From: RBG-16-64-43 sp964353865
GTDB lineage: Bacteria; Chloroflexota; Anaerolineae; Anaerolineales; RBG-16-64-43
Reading direction: 5' to 3'
Length of the DNA: 64,000 bases
Assembly: GCA_964353865.1 (NCBI GenBank)
Contig: CAYGXJ010000029.1
Span: 25,306-89,305, forward strand
Positions within the stretch are counted from its first letter, which is position 1, and each line of letters begins with the position of its first letter. The notes below the pieces were generated by a model, which did no database searches, was not told where the DNA came from, and saw nothing but the letters and a program-made list of their open reading frames with translations. A program made the translations under genes and the position numbers. Shown here piece by piece: positions 63,347-64,000 of the stretch.

Positions 63347-64000
63347 ATGTCGCTTCGACCATCCCCCATTGCCGGAACGTGGTACCCCGCCGATGCACGG
63401 GAACTCGCGGCCAGCGTGGATCGATTCCTTGCGCAGGCCGTGGTGAACCCGCCCAACGGCCGAGTCATCGGTATCCTCGCACCGCACGCGGGCCACCGCT
63501 ACTCGGGGGCGGTGGCCGCGCACGCCTTCAAATGCTTGGAGGGCACGCAGGCCAATCTGGCTGCGGTCGTCTCGCCCATGCACCATGCCCATCCGGCGCC
63601 TGTGCTCACTACAGCGCACACCGGTTACACCACGCCGCTGGGGGAGATCCCGGTGGACGCGGCGGCGCTCGACCAGCTCAACGCGGGCCTTGCGGCGCGG
63701 ATCGGTTTGGGCCTGGCGCGGGTGCGTCGCGACGAGGAGCACTCGCTCGAGATCGAGCTGCCCTTCTTGCAGCGGGTGCTGGCTGCCTTCCATTTGTTAC
63801 CGGTCATGATCCTCGATCAGACCCCAGAGATAGCTGAAGCTCTGGGCCACGCACTGGGGGAGGTCCTTGCCGATCGGCGGGCGGTGCTCGTGGCCAGCTC
63901 GGACCTTTCCCATTTCTACCCGCAGCCGGTGGCGGAAGCCCTCGACCGCGAGATGCTCGCGCGCATTGCCGCTTTCGACCCGCTGGCCGTCATGCGCGCC
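63347..64000 (+). CDS. amrB: Memo-like protein (AmmeMemoRadiSam system protein B), 3' end beyond window
   Basis: The frame is open for 218 codons to the window edge and reads MSLRPSPIAGTWYPADAREL, then IGILAPHAGHRYSGAVAAHA. A further stretch is VSPMHHAHPAPVLTTAHTGY and a later one is AVLVASSDLSHFYPQPVAEA. These match the Memo family, whose members occur with AMMECR1 and radical-SAM proteins in the AmmeMemoRadiSam system. The conserved His/Cys-type metal site is only partly visible (APHAGH; MHHAH; SSDLSH). The stop codon and any partner genes are outside the window. Confidence 0.88.
   Translation, partial: MSLRPSPIAGTWYPADARELAASVDRFLAQAVVNPPNGRVIGILAPHAGHRYSGAVAAHAFKCLEGTQANLAAVVSPMHHAHPAPVLTTAHTGYTTPLGEIPVDAAALDQLNAGLAARIGLGLARVRRDEEHSLEIELPFLQRVLAAFHLLPVMILDQTPEIAEALGHALGEVLADRRAVLVASSDLSHFYPQPVAEALDREMLARIAAFDPLAVMRA

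Overview
The window is high-GC, densely packed bacterial DNA with many 4-base ATGA stop/start overlaps. It has several near-consensus -35/-10 promoters, some with the -10 box almost touching the start codon. Two ECF sigma/anti-sigma operons, a LysM/TM surface protein, Thr/Pro-rich linkers, a zinc-binding ChlI/ChlD chelatase gene and intergenic palindromic elements of the GTCATTGCGAG type together suggest a Chloroflexota (Anaerolineae-like) genome. This assignment is inferred from gene style only, because no rRNA or other marker gene is present.

Layout. 0.2-3.5 kb: a MacAB-type export operon on the minus strand. 4.1-9.7 kb: a GltD-like flavoprotein behind a CRP/FNR-type palindrome, a degenerate PP2C/beta-propeller membrane protein, and CoaE fused to an acetyltransferase-like domain. 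9.8-12.8 kb: lipoprotein, ECF sigma, zinc anti-sigma and bactofilin-like membrane protein. 13-17.2 kb: S1-domain protein, then a ChlI/ChlD chelatase gene split by an A9 slippery run, then a PPOX-family protein.

17.4-44.7 kb is a catabolic island and the most interesting part. On the minus strand lies DeoR, metallophosphoesterase, APC permease, then FAD/GcvT oxidoreductase. Diverging from it on the plus strand are a nucleotidyltransferase, a four-CBS protein, a choline-kinase-like protein, a second FAD/GcvT oxidoreductase, a transaldolase-family protein and a PhnW-like class V aminotransferase. These are followed by a four-gene ABC importer, a second metallophosphoesterase, a second APC permease, a type I phosphodiesterase-like protein, an MttB-like methyltransferase and an EamA transporter. 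A GntR regulator and a HisC-like aminotransferase close the island. The oxidoreductase, the permease and the phosphoesterase each occur twice, so a three-gene module is duplicated here. The families point to uptake and oxidative demethylation of N-methylated amino compounds, perhaps phosphorylated or phosphonate-linked ones. The substrate is not determined by the sequence.

45.3-64 kb: a membrane Fe-S oxidoreductase of the HdrD/DgcB type (a plausible electron exit for the flavoproteins), a broken E2 acyltransferase remnant, an MrfA-type helicase carrying an HNH insertion, a YbaK-type deacylase, a LysM protein and a two-component system. These are followed by a membrane protein plus lytic transglycosylase behind a perfect LexA-type palindrome, a thiolase, an RpiB-like isomerase, a PyrD remnant, a large GAF/GGDEF sensor, a second ECF sigma operon with a NUDIX protein, and the start of a Memo-like gene cut by the window edge. 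No CRISPR array, insertion sequence, rRNA or tRNA was recognised.
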